Made by a program: the position numbers and the translations under genes. The notes beneath the pieces were generated by a model. It worked only from the letters and a program-made list of their open reading frames with translations. It did no database searches and was not told the origin of the DNA. Shown here one piece after another: positions 26,694-35,543 of a stretch of 64,000 bases of DNA. Where the stretch lies: positions 91,368 through 155,367 of the forward strand of contig JACDGL010000008.1 of assembly GCA_013815385.1 (NCBI GenBank), given 5' to 3'. Position 1 is the first letter of the stretch; each line of letters begins with the position of its first letter. Source of the DNA: Taibaiella sp. (lineage in GTDB: Bacteria > Bacteroidota > Bacteroidia > Chitinophagales > Chitinophagaceae).

Positions 26694-27665
26694 CTATCCC
26701 GATTGTTTTTTATTATTTCTTAATAACAGAAAGGCAATACTTGCAGCTACTACAGATACCCCTACCACAAGAAGAAATAAAGATGGCCTTTTTTCTTTTT
26801 CAGGCAGGTACATAATACCTGTTGCATCTACTACAGCAGGGTCATTTACATAGCGCCCCTGCTTCGGAACCGCCTCCTCATCAAAATGTACTGCCAGGTT
26901 GGTAAGCGCTATGCGCATATTGTCCCCACTTAAAGGTTTTCCATGCCCTGTAGCCACTACGTTCGGTTCCAGCGCCGCAAGGTGCTTTACAGAGTTGCCC
27001 GCGGCTTCCCAATCGTAGGTAAAGTACTTAGGTGGTCCAGATATCTTTTTAGCCTGTGTCATTACAGACAATACTGATTCCTGGTTGGTTGTTACAAAAG
27101 CATCGCCTGCTATTAGCACCTTATCCTTGCTGCGATAAAGGCTTATATGCCCTGGTGAATGGCCGGGGGTGTATAGATACTGCCACTCAGGTAAGTGGGG
27201 TACGCTGCCATCGGGTGGCAATATTTGTAAATGGTCTTCTATATTAATTGGCTTTTTAGGATATACCCATGATATACTGGACATTAAACCACCACCCACT
27301 GATGGGTCAGCCGGAGGGTAAGACGAGCGTCCTGTGAGGTAAGGTATCTCGAGATAATGGGCATAGACAGGTACATTCCATTCTTCTAACAACTTGCACA
27401 AAGAACCTGTATGGTCGAAATGGCCATGGGTAAGAATGATGGCAGCAGGCTTTGCATCAGGCCCGAAGAGCGTAGCGGCCATTTTTTTGATCTTTGTTAC
27501 AGAAGATTTAAGCCCTGTATCCACCATTACCCATGTATTATCCGCAGGGTTGCGAATCATGTACATGTTCACAAAAATATCTTTAGTACCCCACACATCG
27601 GCCGCTACATTGAAGTACAGGGTATTTATTTCTTTCTTATTGTCGAGTTGCTCCTTCATAGCCAA
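26694..27665 (-). CDS. Metallo-beta-lactamase-fold hydrolase with C-terminal membrane anchor
   Basis: The 323-residue protein carries the metal-binding motif His80-x-His82-x-Asp84-His85 (LTHGHFDH). It also has the later family ligands TPGHSPGH, IAGDAF and TGHGKPL. A hydrophobic helix at about 294-314 followed by RNNKK anchors the C-terminus, so the catalytic domain faces whichever side the N-terminus remains on; without a signal peptide that is probably the cytoplasm. The start could be residue 1 or Met3. It is the first gene of the operon with cytochrome b and the molybdoenzyme; the substrate is unknown. Confidence 0.84.
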   Translation of the reverse strand: MAMKEQLDNKKEINTLYFNVAADVWGTKDIFVNMYMIRNPADNTWVMVDTGLKSSVTKIKKMAATLFGPDAKPAAIILTHGHFDHTGSLCKLLEEWNVPVYAHYLEIPYLTGRSSYPPADPSVGGGLMSSISWVYPKKPINIEDHLQILPPDGSVPHLPEWQYLYTPGHSPGHISLYRSKDKVLIAGDAFVTTNQESVLSVMTQAKKISGPPKYFTYDWEAAGNSVKHLAALEPNVVATGHGKPLSGDNMRIALTNLAVHFDEEAVPKQGRYVNDPAVVDATGIMYLPEKEKRPSLFLLVVGVSVVAASIAFLLLRNNKKQSG

Positions 27666-27730
27666 TGGTTGAATTAAAATATCCTATTACATCTTCTATA
27701 AAAGCATGCCACTTCACCGAAATAGATAGA

Positions 27731-27759
27731 AAAGAAAAACATCGCTTGCGCGATGTTTT
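27731..27759 (-). terminator. Intrinsic terminator of the YXWGXW-repeat gene
   Basis: AAAACATCGC/GCGATGTTTT form a 10-bp stem with a 4-base loop, followed on the minus strand by a T-rich tract. It begins 8 bp past the stop at 27767. Confidence 0.75.
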
Positions 27760-27766
27760 CAGAATA

Positions 27767-28060
27767 TTATCTCCAATGGCCGGGTATCCATACTTCGCCA
27801 CCGGGCCTGCGGCGCCAATGGCCGGGTACAAACCTCGCACCTTCGCGTGGTGGCGCTACCCAATGGCCACCCGCCCATTCGTAGCGGCCGCCACGGTTTT
27901 CCCATTCTTCCTCCACCCATACATGCCGTGGAGAAGGGGCTACAGTACGCACATATACCGGGCGTGCAGGCCTTAAATTCACTATTAGCTGAGCATGGCT
28001 TTGAAAAGCAGCACAGCTGATTAAAGCGAGCATTAGAAAGATCTTCTTAAAACGTTCCAT
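27767..28060 (-). CDS. Small secreted YXWGXW-repeat-type protein
   Basis: The 97-residue protein has a signal peptide (to about residue 23, FQSHAQ) followed by Trp-rich repeats: RHVWVEEEW, YEWAGGHWVAPP, FVPGHWRRR and WIPGHWR. This matches the short YXWGXW repeat proteins common in Bacteroidota and Proteobacteria, which are secreted or periplasmic with no known role. It stands alone between an intrinsic terminator (27731-27759) and the RNase P RNA gene, which reads in the same direction. Confidence 0.8.
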   Translation of the reverse strand: MERFKKIFLMLALISCAAFQSHAQLIVNLRPARPVYVRTVAPSPRHVWVEEEWENRGGRYEWAGGHWVAPPREGARFVPGHWRRRPGGEVWIPGHWR

Positions 28061-28142
28061 GGTTCAAAATTTTTTGATTACAGATAGGATTAATATTATC
28101 GTGCCCGGTTTAATGACCTTTATTATTTAGCAGGCATTTAAC

Positions 28143-28173
28143 AAAAAAAAAGGGTGCCGGAGAACCGGCACCC
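28143..28173 (-). terminator. Intrinsic terminator of rnpB
   Basis: GGGTGCCGG and CCGGCACCC form a 9-bp GC-rich stem with a 4-base loop, followed on the minus strand by nine T (28151-28143). It sits about 20 bp past the end of the RNase P RNA. Confidence 0.88.
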
Positions 28174-28191
28174 ACATCATTTAACCAAAAC

Positions 28192-28558
28192 AACTACTCA
28201 ACCTATAAGCCGGATTCTGTCACCCTGATGGTCATCAGGGCCGTTATCATTTATCTGCGATACTGCTCGCGCAGCACCTGTATCTGCCAACCCGCGGACT
28301 TCGGGCGAGCCGCCCTCAATTATCCGCCTATTTAGCATTTCAGCGCGCAAGGTTTACCCCTGTATATAGTTACCCATATCCAACGTAGTCTCTTACGCTA
28401 CATTTTCACCCTTACCCTACCGAAGCAAGGCGGTTATTTTCTGTGGCACTGTCTGTCCCCTGGTTTCCCAAAGTCCCACCCGTTAGGTGGTGCGCTGCTC
28501 TGTGCTGTCCGGACTTTCCTCCCTGTAGAAACAGGGCGATAACCCAGTATTCGTAGTC
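28192..28558 (-). ncRNA. rnpB: RNase P RNA (bacterial type)
   Basis: Read on the minus strand the region contains the hallmark GAGGAAAGTCCGG near its 5' end (plus coordinates about 28513-28525). An ACAGACAGTGCCACAGAAA-type core follows near 28440-28457, and the 3' conserved GAATCCGGCTTATAGG is near 28201-28216. The ends pair as helix P1 (ACTAC near 28557 with GTAGT near 28193), which sets the boundaries within a few bases. It is the catalytic RNA that removes 5' leaders from pre-tRNAs. A TAAATTTG promoter element lies just upstream and a strong terminator downstream, so it is its own transcription unit. Confidence 0.96.
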
Positions 28559-28562
28559 AATA

Positions 28563-28570
28563 CAAATTTA
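28563..28570 (-). promoter_or_regulatory. Candidate -7 promoter element of rnpB
   Basis: TAAATTTG on the minus strand matches TAnnTTTG. Seven bases downstream is the 5' end of the RNA predicted from helix P1, so element and transcript end agree. Confidence 0.6.
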
Positions 28571-28720
28571 AGCAAAAAAGACAACAACGTATTCCATTGA
28601 TTTTCATCTATTTGCACTATTTTCCAGTGCTATATCTTTAGATGAGAGCGCACTGTATGTACAATAAAAAAAAATAGTTTAGTAAACATTACATTTATCA
28701 AATAAATCATTACCCACCTT

Positions 28721-29512
28721 ATGAAAAAGAATCTTATACTATTATTACCCACCATTCTGTTTTGTAGTTGCAGTACATTTTATTACAAGACCAATGCTGT
28801 AAATACACCCATGTTCACGCACGGTGGGCAGGCGCACTTATCTGCAGGCGTAGGGTTTGGTGAAAATTATGGGCAGAGTTCAAGCTTTGCAGATATACAG
28901 GCATCCTATTCGCCAATAGATCATGTGGGTATACTATTTAATTACAGCGCCAATTCCTATACGAACGCGGATTACAGTTCAAATGGCACTACGTCTAACA
29001 AGTATATCACTAATTCGGACCTTACAGAAGGGGCTATAGGTGGCTATATTGCTACCACGGGCCGATACAAGCTGGTAAATGAACTATATGCAGGCGCGGG
29101 GCATGGCAATGTATATTCATTTGCCAATCTGGGCTTTAATCGTGCGTTCCTTCAATATGGAATAGGTATGCGCAGCCGTTACATTGATGCTATATTTAAT
29201 ATGCGTTTCAGTGATCTCACCTTTACCAGTTTTGATCCTAAAGGACTAACGAATTCCGACCTTCTTCGTTATAAACTAATAGACTATAACGGACGTAGAA
29301 TAGATGACGGATCTGCATTCTTTCTGGAACCTTCTTTTACTGTAAGAGGTGGCTATAGATTTATTAAAGCACAACTGCAATTGGTATTTTGTGCAGGGCC
29401 CTCTGTACACTGGGGCTACAGCAACAGCCGCTACACAGCAGGCATTTACTTTGCGCTGGAAGACCTCGTGCAGGCCATACGTGCCGCAAATAACAGAAGG
29501 GACGAACAATGA
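28721..29512 (+). CDS. Putative lipoprotein with beta-barrel-like body, unknown function
   Basis: The 263-residue protein has a short signal with an atypical lipobox (LFCSC, acylation probably at Cys17). It then has a body of alternating polar and aromatic stretches (GGQAHLSAGVGFG, HVGILFNYSANSY, FLQYGIGMRSRYIDAIFNMRF, GGYRFIKAQLQLVF) that looks like an outer-membrane beta-barrel or beta-sandwich. I do not recognise the family. It stands alone, divergent from rnpB and convergent with the alpha/beta hydrolase gene 29 bp away. Confidence 0.6.
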   Translation: MKKNLILLLPTILFCSCSTFYYKTNAVNTPMFTHGGQAHLSAGVGFGENYGQSSSFADIQASYSPIDHVGILFNYSANSYTNADYSSNGTTSNKYITNSDLTEGAIGGYIATTGRYKLVNELYAGAGHGNVYSFANLGFNRAFLQYGIGMRSRYIDAIFNMRFSDLTFTSFDPKGLTNSDLLRYKLIDYNGRRIDDGSAFFLEPSFTVRGGYRFIKAQLQLVFCAGPSVHWGYSNSRYTAGIYFALEDLVQAIRAANNRRDEQ

Positions 29513-29541
29513 CCTCCAGTTTTTGATAGTGGCAATATGGT

Positions 29542-30189
29542 TTAGTGTATCAGGTTGTCTTGTATCACTGTACTTACAGCCATAGCATGGTTATATACCA
29601 TTAAGTGCCCACCATCTTTTACCCAGTAGTCGGGCTGCACATTTTCACTGGCTATTATCTTATCACTGGTGCCGTGTATATGAATCAATCTTTCAGGCCG
29701 CACACTATTCTGCCATTCCAGTATGGCTTTGAAAGCCCATCGCAGAAAAGCGCTGTCCGTATCATTCAAAACTGCTGTTAATAGCGCTTTATCTTCTTCT
29801 GTCTTTGCCCCAAAGCGATCAAATATTATTTTGTTAGGCTTTTTAAGAAAGCTATAGGGTAATAATCCTCCTTTTATAAGCAGGCTTAGAATGCCCGATG
29901 TGTTCCCAAGTTCCATATTGAATTTTGCGCTCGATACAAGGAAGGTTTGCTTCACTTTCATCATTTTAGCAATTTCTGTAGCGATCATTCCCCCGAACGA
30001 AAGGCCAATAATGGTAGGGTCTGTATCCGTAATAGCTGCTGCTACCTTTTGTGCATAGCAAACCAATCCATCGTGCTTATCAAATGGGGGCCAGGGCACC
30101 GGCACCAGTTGTGTTCCTTCAATAGAAAGTTTCTGAAACATACGGTGGTCTGCTCCCAGGCCACTGATGCAATATATCTTCCTGTCCAT
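29542..30189 (-). CDS. Alpha/beta hydrolase
   Basis: The 215-residue protein carries the nucleophile elbow GLSFGGM (Ser near 64), a probable acid Asp in GTSDKII near 176 and His in DGGHLM near 193. That completes a Ser-Asp-His triad on a compact fold; the lid is short. The substrate is unknown. It lies 55 bp after plsX on the same strand, so it may be the distal gene of the DUF177-rpmF-plsX operon, hinting at an acyl-ester substrate; that link is inference only. Confidence 0.75.
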   Translation of the reverse strand: MDRKIYCISGLGADHRMFQKLSIEGTQLVPVPWPPFDKHDGLVCYAQKVAAAITDTDPTIIGLSFGGMIATEIAKMMKVKQTFLVSSAKFNMELGNTSGILSLLIKGGLLPYSFLKKPNKIIFDRFGAKTEEDKALLTAVLNDTDSAFLRWAFKAILEWQNSVRPERLIHIHGTSDKIIASENVQPDYWVKDGGHLMVYNHAMAVSTVIQDNLIH

Positions 30190-30244
30190 CTACCTAAAGG
30201 TAAATAGTAAGGTTTTATTATAAGGATTTAATTAAAAAGGGGTA

Positions 30245-31228
30245 TTAAGCTGTAGGAGCTTCAATTTCTTCAGTACCCTTTACCGGGCTGAAGTGCTGTT
30301 TAAAAGCATCTATTAGATTAGCGCTTATTATGCGGCGCGCCACATCTATCATATTTTTAAAAGCAGTGGCGTGAGATATGCCATGGCCAATGATGACCGG
30401 GCTGTTAATACCAAGTATAGGCGTACCGCCGTAAAGTTCGTAGTCAAATACATCGAGGAACTTATCCTGCACATTCCGCTGCACGGCAAATATCTGGTGC
30501 ACCGATTCTGCCATTTTTAAGACCACATTGCCAACAAAGCCTTCACAAACTATAACCTCCGCCTTATCCATGAATAAGTCCCGGCCTTCTACATTACCAA
30601 CAAAATTCAGGTCTGTACTTTCTTTGAGCAATGGATATGTGGCTTGTGCCAGTATATTGCCTTTCCCTTCCTCCTCACCAATATTCAGCAATGCAACCCT
30701 GGGGTTTTCGCAGCCTAATACCCGTTGGGCGTATAAAGATCCAAGCTGTGCAAATTGCACCAGGTTTTCGGGCTTGCAATCGGCATTGATACCTACATCC
30801 AGCAGCAGGTTAAATTTGCCGTTAAGACATGGTACGGGAGATGCTATAGTGGGCCGAAGAATACCGTCTATTGTTTTTACAGAATACATGGCGCCCACCA
30901 TCATAGCCCCTGTGTTTCCCGCGCTTATAAAGGCATCGGATTTATGATGCTGCAACATGCCAAAACCAACGGCAATGCTTGATTGCGGCTTTTCTTTAAG
31001 CGCCTTGGTAGGGTGCTCGTGCATTCCTATTACCTGTGGTGCTTCAACAAGGGTGTACCTATGCTGGTGAGTTTCCAGCAATGACAGATAAGGTGCGGCG
31101 GCTTCAGTATCACCAATAAGGAGCAGGTGCACCGATGGATCGGGCACTTGCTCAAAAAATTGTTGCACACCTTTTATGGCTTCAGCGGGGGCATAATCGC
31201 CTCCCATAATATCAAGCCCTATCTTCAT
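30245..31228 (-). CDS. plsX: Phosphate acyltransferase PlsX
   Basis: The 327-residue protein has the PlsX signatures: IGLDIMGGDYAP at the start, SAGNTGAMMVGA near 102-113, LLDVGINADCKPENL near 148-162 and CEGFVGNVVLKMAES near 224-238. It converts acyl-ACP to acyl-phosphate for phosphatidic acid synthesis with PlsY, peripherally at the inner membrane. It sits 17 bp after rpmF, in the widely conserved DUF177-rpmF-plsX order. No fabH follows here, unlike in many bacteria. Confidence 0.96.
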   Translation of the reverse strand: MKIGLDIMGGDYAPAEAIKGVQQFFEQVPDPSVHLLLIGDTEAAAPYLSLLETHQHRYTLVEAPQVIGMHEHPTKALKEKPQSSIAVGFGMLQHHKSDAFISAGNTGAMMVGAMYSVKTIDGILRPTIASPVPCLNGKFNLLLDVGINADCKPENLVQFAQLGSLYAQRVLGCENPRVALLNIGEEEGKGNILAQATYPLLKESTDLNFVGNVEGRDLFMDKAEVIVCEGFVGNVVLKMAESVHQIFAVQRNVQDKFLDVFDYELYGGTPILGINSPVIIGHGISHATAFKNMIDVARRIISANLIDAFKQHFSPVKGTEEIEAPTA

Positions 31229-31245
31229 TCAGTGTGTATATAACG

Positions 31246-31458
31246 TTATTGCTTAGGTTCACCTTCTGTAGCTGCGGGGGCATTGTCTACTACCACTTTA
31301 CCGCGGTAGTACAACTTACCTTCTACCCAATGTGCGCGATGACGCAGATGAGTTTCGCCGGTTACGGTATCTACGCTCCAGGTAGCAGCCTCAGCCTTGT
31401 AATGCGTACGTCGTTTGGCACTGCGTTGCTGGGAGTGGCGTCTTTTAGGATTAGGCAT
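31246..31458 (-). CDS. rpmF: Large ribosomal subunit protein bL32
   Basis: The 70-residue basic protein starts [17 protein letters not shown], the invariant bL32 N-terminus, and contains [15 protein letters not shown]. No zinc-binding cysteines are present, as in other Bacteroidota bL32. It lies between the DUF177 gene (12-bp gap) and plsX. Confidence 0.97.
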   Translation of the reverse strand: MPNPKRRHSQQRSAKRRTHYKAEAATWSVDTVTGETHLRHRAHWVEGKLYYRGKVVVDNAPAATEGEPKQ

Positions 31459-31470
31459 TCTCTTTAGATT

Positions 31471-32025
31471 TTATTTTGTTTTACGTTTACTCTTATCTTT
31501 TTCCTTCAGGGCTTCGAGGCCTTTCCAGATGTCATTCTTTATGTCAGCAGGTTCTGAAAGCTTATCCAGCAGTTTCAGCGCCTGTGGGTTGCATCCTGGC
31601 TTGCCATCGGGCTTATCAAGATGTACTTTTTGCAGGGGTATGCTCAGCATCACAAATTCATATACCCAGCTACTGATGTCTATCACCGTCTCGCTCCTGG
31701 GGATAAATACTACTTCATCCTCATTATGCTCTTCTACATCCTCACCTGCAAGCTTTATTACCAGGTCAAATTCATCCCACAACCTAAGTGCAAACTCATC
31801 GCCGCACCGATCACAAGGCACTGTTACACTTCCGTCGATGTCAAAATGCAGCAGAAAAAAATTGCTCTTTTTATCAAAAGCCAGATTTACCTGTGCGTCC
31901 CAGTTCTTATATTCTCCTTCGGGCTTATGCTTTTCCATAAACCCATCGTTAATATCATACTGGTAATGATGCACACCCTCCTTCAGCCCCTGCCATGCTA
32001 TTTCGTATTCCCGGTTGTGTTTCAT
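31471..32025 (-). CDS. yceD: DUF177 (YceD) family protein
   Basis: The 184-residue protein has the DUF177 core with VPCDRCGDEF near 86-95 and SVVIDISSWVYEF-like segment near 135-147. In bacteria and chloroplasts this family is linked to 23S rRNA and large-subunit accumulation, and it always adjoins rpmF. It heads the operon with rpmF and plsX. Confidence 0.88.
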   Translation of the reverse strand: MKHNREYEIAWQGLKEGVHHYQYDINDGFMEKHKPEGEYKNWDAQVNLAFDKKSNFFLLHFDIDGSVTVPCDRCGDEFALRLWDEFDLVIKLAGEDVEEHNEDEVVFIPRSETVIDISSWVYEFVMLSIPLQKVHLDKPDGKPGCNPQALKLLDKLSEPADIKNDIWKGLEALKEKDKSKRKTK

Positions 32026-32120
32026 CGTATCATCCCATTGCCGGAAGGGTTATACCCTTCTGATACCTATACCTTTATGGGTAAGGCAAAACGGGTTGCA
32101 AAAGTACAAAAATCTCCTGA

Positions 32121-33023
32121 TTACAGCAATTTATTTCTCTTTAATAAAAAAGAGTACAGTACCTGCTCCACCGGTTCCGATAGGTCTACTGCCACCCGCT
32201 CTACCTGGTATTGGTGACATTTATCCTCTATCATATGCAGATAGGACTGCATTTCAGCTATATATTGATCTTTTATCTGCTGGGGCTGGAGCTTTACACG
32301 GTCACCGGTTTCCATATCTACAAATTCGTACGGACGGTTCTCAAATTCAAATGCGAGCTCCTGTACTCCATCTATAATATGAAATAATATTACTTCGTGT
32401 TTATTGTATTTCAGGTGTTGTATGGCAGCAAACAGGTCTTCAATATTTTCAGCGTCATCCATCATATCACTGAAAATCACTATCAGTGAGCGCTTGTGCA
32501 TTTGCTCTGCTACTTGGTGCAGTGCAGCCGCAGCATTTGTATGCTTATTTTCAGAAGTATAAGATATTTTTTTCTGCAATTCATTAGTCAGCATCCGGTA
32601 GTGGCTGCTGGCAGACCTGCAATCGGAGATATAATTTATCTGCTCATCAAACAGTGCAAGAGCGGCGGCATCCAGTTGTCTCTTTAGCAACTGCAACATG
32701 CTGGCAGCTGCTACACAACTAAATTGTAATTTAGATATCTTCTTTTCATCCTTAGGGTACTGCATAGAGGAGGAGGTATCTACTACCAGGCAGCACCTAA
32801 GGTTAGTTTCTTCTTCAAATCTTTTAACAAAAAGTTTATCTGTACGTCCATATACGCGCCAGTCTATATGCCTGAGCGGATCGCCGGGATTATACAGCCT
32901 GTGCTCTGCAAACTCTACGGAAAAGCCATGAAAAGGACTTTTATGAAGGCCTATTATAAATCCTTCCACTACCTGCTTTGCCAGTAGTTCCAGGTTATCT
33001 GTAAGGGGTTGTTGCAGCAACAT
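32121..33023 (-). CDS. DUF58 domain protein (VWA-like)
   Basis: The 300-residue protein has the DUF58 core HRLYNPGDPLRHIDWRVYGRTDKLFVKRFEEE at about 42-75. A von Willebrand-like metal site follows (VVDTSSSMQYP, near 83-93) and a long alpha/beta tail. DUF58 proteins commonly work with MoxR AAA+ ATPases in metal-dependent assembly of other complexes; no moxR gene is visible here. It lies 95 bp upstream of the DUF177 gene on the same strand. Confidence 0.9.
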   Translation of the reverse strand: MLLQQPLTDNLELLAKQVVEGFIIGLHKSPFHGFSVEFAEHRLYNPGDPLRHIDWRVYGRTDKLFVKRFEEETNLRCCLVVDTSSSMQYPKDEKKISKLQFSCVAAASMLQLLKRQLDAAALALFDEQINYISDCRSASSHYRMLTNELQKKISYTSENKHTNAAAALHQVAEQMHKRSLIVIFSDMMDDAENIEDLFAAIQHLKYNKHEVILFHIIDGVQELAFEFENRPYEFVDMETGDRVKLQPQQIKDQYIAEMQSYLHMIEDKCHQYQVERVAVDLSEPVEQVLYSFLLKRNKLL

Positions 33024-33134
33024 AAAGTAAAGTTAGTGGAAAGGTTGGCATGAATAGAAAATGCTACGGCTAAAAAAACTTTCCTTTCCTGTGTTTGTGG
33101 TTTTAAAAAATTCCTGTTATCTTCAACCGTTCAA

Positions 33135-33395
33135 ATGAATCGTTGCATGAAATTACGCCCTTCTCTTGTGTTGGTTATGGCAATTATAGTTATGGCTGGC
33201 ATGAGTTCCTGCGTACGTAAATATACTTGTCAGTGTCAGGTTTCCTATACCGGCCAGCCCGGCTTGCCTGATAGCACCGTACAGACATTTACCATAACAG
33301 ATACCAAGAGCAAGGCGCAGAGTGAATGCGAAAGCAATTCGAAGACCATAGACCAGGCAGGTATCCATACTGTTGAGGCTTGTCATATATATTAA
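33135..33395 (+). CDS. Small putative lipoprotein, unknown function
   Basis: The 86-residue protein has a hydrophobic signal ending in a lipobox (GMSSC, Cys26). The mature part of about 60 residues contains four further cysteines (YTCQCQ, SECESN, EACHIY). A second Met at residue 5 could be the start. I do not recognise the family; the paired cysteines suggest disulfides in the periplasm. It is followed 62 bp later by a membrane protein with a thioredoxin-like domain, which could act on such disulfides (inference). Confidence 0.6.
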   Translation: MNRCMKLRPSLVLVMAIIVMAGMSSCVRKYTCQCQVSYTGQPGLPDSTVQTFTITDTKSKAQSECESNSKTIDQAGIHTVEACHIY

Positions 33396-33457
33396 TATCT
33401 CCGGCTGCTTACATTATTGGTTCCTTAGCTTAATTTTGAGCACATTTCACTTCCTTT

Positions 33458-34420
33458 ATGGCAGGTATATTGCAGCAAAAGAACACCCCCGTCTTTTACT
33501 TTCAACGCATTTTTGGTGTTATACTATTATTGGCCATGGCGGGCGTATTCATATTCTCGGCAGCCAGCAAACTTTATGATCCCAACGCATTTGATTCTTT
33601 TCGCTGGGCATTTCTGGACCTCGGCGTTAGTAGCATCACCACCGCAGGCGTCATTGCCCGTTTATTCATAGGTTTTGAATTTACACTTGGGCTGTTTCTA
33701 TTAGCACATATCTTCCTTAAGGCTTTTACCTATCCTGCCATCATAGGGTTACTTGTATTTTTTATTCTCTATCTTATTTTATTACTGATAAAACAAGGGA
33801 ACAATGGCAACTGTGGCTGCTTTGGCAATAAGATAAGCATGAAGCCACTGGCAGCCATATTTAAAAATGTTATTATGATAGCTGGCATAATAGCTTTAAT
33901 GTACCTGTACCCTATAAAACCTTACAAAAACCAGGAATGGTTAGCCCTCATCATAGGCATGACAGGTATTGTAGCACCTTTTGTACTGGCGCCGTTACGT
34001 ACAGATATCACACCGCCTACCCCCGTCAACAGGCTTATTGATCTTACCCCCCTTTACAAATATAACCCGCCCCCTACAATAGAGTTGCGAAATGGGAAAC
34101 ATATCATTGCTTTTATGAGCCTTACCTGCCCTCATTGCAAAAAGGCTGCCTATTTATTGCAGTCTATCCGTAAGGCACATCCTGATATTTCCATGTATTT
34201 AGTCCTTGCTGGGAATGACAACTTTATCAAAACATTCTTTGATGAAACCCATGCGGGCAATATCCCCCACATGATCTTCCATAACGCCCCAGACTTTTTA
34301 AAGATGGCCGGCGGTAACGGAGTGCCAGCTATCTACTGGATCAACAATAGCAATATAGAATTCCAATCCACATACTACCAGATAGACCCTGAAAACATGG
34401 AGCTGTGGATAAAGCACTAA
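33458..34420 (+). CDS. MauE/DoxX-like membrane domain fused to thioredoxin-like domain
   Basis: The 320-residue protein has four or five hydrophobic helices in residues 18-180, with a conserved NCGCFG motif (Cys119, Cys121) like MauE/DoxX-type quinone-linked redox proteins. A thioredoxin-like domain follows from about 205 with active-site Cys224-Pro-His-Cys227 (TCPHCKK). Fusions of this form occur in Bacteroidota. Electrons or disulfides may pass between quinones and periplasmic thiols, by analogy with VKOR and DsbB systems; that is inference. A TAATTTTG element at 33431-33438 precedes the ATG. Confidence 0.8.
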   Translation: MAGILQQKNTPVFYFQRIFGVILLLAMAGVFIFSAASKLYDPNAFDSFRWAFLDLGVSSITTAGVIARLFIGFEFTLGLFLLAHIFLKAFTYPAIIGLLVFFILYLILLLIKQGNNGNCGCFGNKISMKPLAAIFKNVIMIAGIIALMYLYPIKPYKNQEWLALIIGMTGIVAPFVLAPLRTDITPPTPVNRLIDLTPLYKYNPPPTIELRNGKHIIAFMSLTCPHCKKAAYLLQSIRKAHPDISMYLVLAGNDNFIKTFFDETHAGNIPHMIFHNAPDFLKMAGGNGVPAIYWINNSNIEFQSTYYQIDPENMELWIKH

Positions 34421-34445
34421 ATTTGCTGCGCATTGATGCATACAC

Positions 34446-35534
34446 ATGGCAGATAATATAGAAGAAGATCTTTGGGAAGAAGAAGAAACAGAAGAGCAGG
34501 AAGATGCCCAACCCGCCGAACGCCTGCGCTTTATAACAGATAAAGGCCAGGAGCCTACCCGTATAGATAAGTTCCTGATGAACAGGATAGAGAACGCTAC
34601 CCGTAATAAAATACAACAGGCGCTGGAAGAAGGGTTCATTAAAGTAAACGGCGCAATCGTAAAATCGAATTATAAAGTAAGGCCGGGCGATGAGGTGGTA
34701 ATACTGGAGACCCGTAAGCCGGAAAGTACAGAAGTATTGCCGGAGGAGTTGCCGCTTAATATCATATATGAAGACGATGACCTGCTGATAGTTAACAAAA
34801 AACCAGGCATGGTAGTACACCCTGGAACCGGCAATTATTCAGGTACTCTTGTAAACGGCCTTGCCTGGTATCTAAGCAGGAATGATCATGATAAGGAAAC
34901 CCTGCCACGTGTAGGCCTGGTGCATCGCATAGATAAAGACACAAGTGGCCTGGTAGTAATAGCTAAAACCGAATTAGCTATGAGTAACCTGGCTGCGCAA
35001 TTTAAAAAACATACAGTGCATCGCCGCTACATAGCATTGGTATGGGGCGATTTTGCAGAAGAAGAAGGAACCATAAATGCACATGTAGGACGCAACCTTC
35101 GCCTGCGTAAAATAATGGACACATTTCCCGATGGCGACCATGGAAAGGAAGCTATTACCCATTACAAAGTGCTGGAGCGTTTTAATTATGTAACCCTTGC
35201 AGAGATGCGGCTGGAAACAGGACGCACCCACCAGATACGGGTACATATGAAGTACATTGGCCATCCGCTTTTTAATGATGGTACTTATGGTGGCGATAGG
35301 ATAGTAAAAGGTACCGTATTTACAAAGTACAGGCAGTTTGTAGATAATTGTTTCGCGCTACTGCCGCGCCATGCATTGCATGCCAAAGAACTCGGCTTTA
35401 AACATCCAACAACCGGTGAGTGGGTCCAATTCAATTCTGAAATACCGGAAGATATCCAACAGGTAATTGAGAAGTGGCGTACCTATACTACGGGTATGAC
35501 TAAGCAATTAAAAGAAAAACTGGATAATCAATAA
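34446..35534 (+). CDS. rluD: RluD-family 23S rRNA pseudouridine synthase
   Basis: The 362-residue protein has an acidic N-terminal extension, an S4 RNA-binding domain (TRIDKFLMNRI to GDEVVI, about 38-90) and the RluA-family catalytic domain with HRIDKDTSGLVV, whose Asp is the catalytic residue. GRTHQIRVHMKYIGHPLFND is also visible. RluD modifies helix 69 of 23S rRNA; paralogues RluA/RluC are possible alternatives, but the S4 domain and length favour RluD. It lies 25 bp after the thioredoxin fusion gene. Confidence 0.9.
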   Translation: MADNIEEDLWEEEETEEQEDAQPAERLRFITDKGQEPTRIDKFLMNRIENATRNKIQQALEEGFIKVNGAIVKSNYKVRPGDEVVILETRKPESTEVLPEELPLNIIYEDDDLLIVNKKPGMVVHPGTGNYSGTLVNGLAWYLSRNDHDKETLPRVGLVHRIDKDTSGLVVIAKTELAMSNLAAQFKKHTVHRRYIALVWGDFAEEEGTINAHVGRNLRLRKIMDTFPDGDHGKEAITHYKVLERFNYVTLAEMRLETGRTHQIRVHMKYIGHPLFNDGTYGGDRIVKGTVFTKYRQFVDNCFALLPRHALHAKELGFKHPTTGEWVQFNSEIPEDIQQVIEKWRTYTTGMTKQLKEKLDNQ

Positions 35535-35543
35535 GGATCTGCA

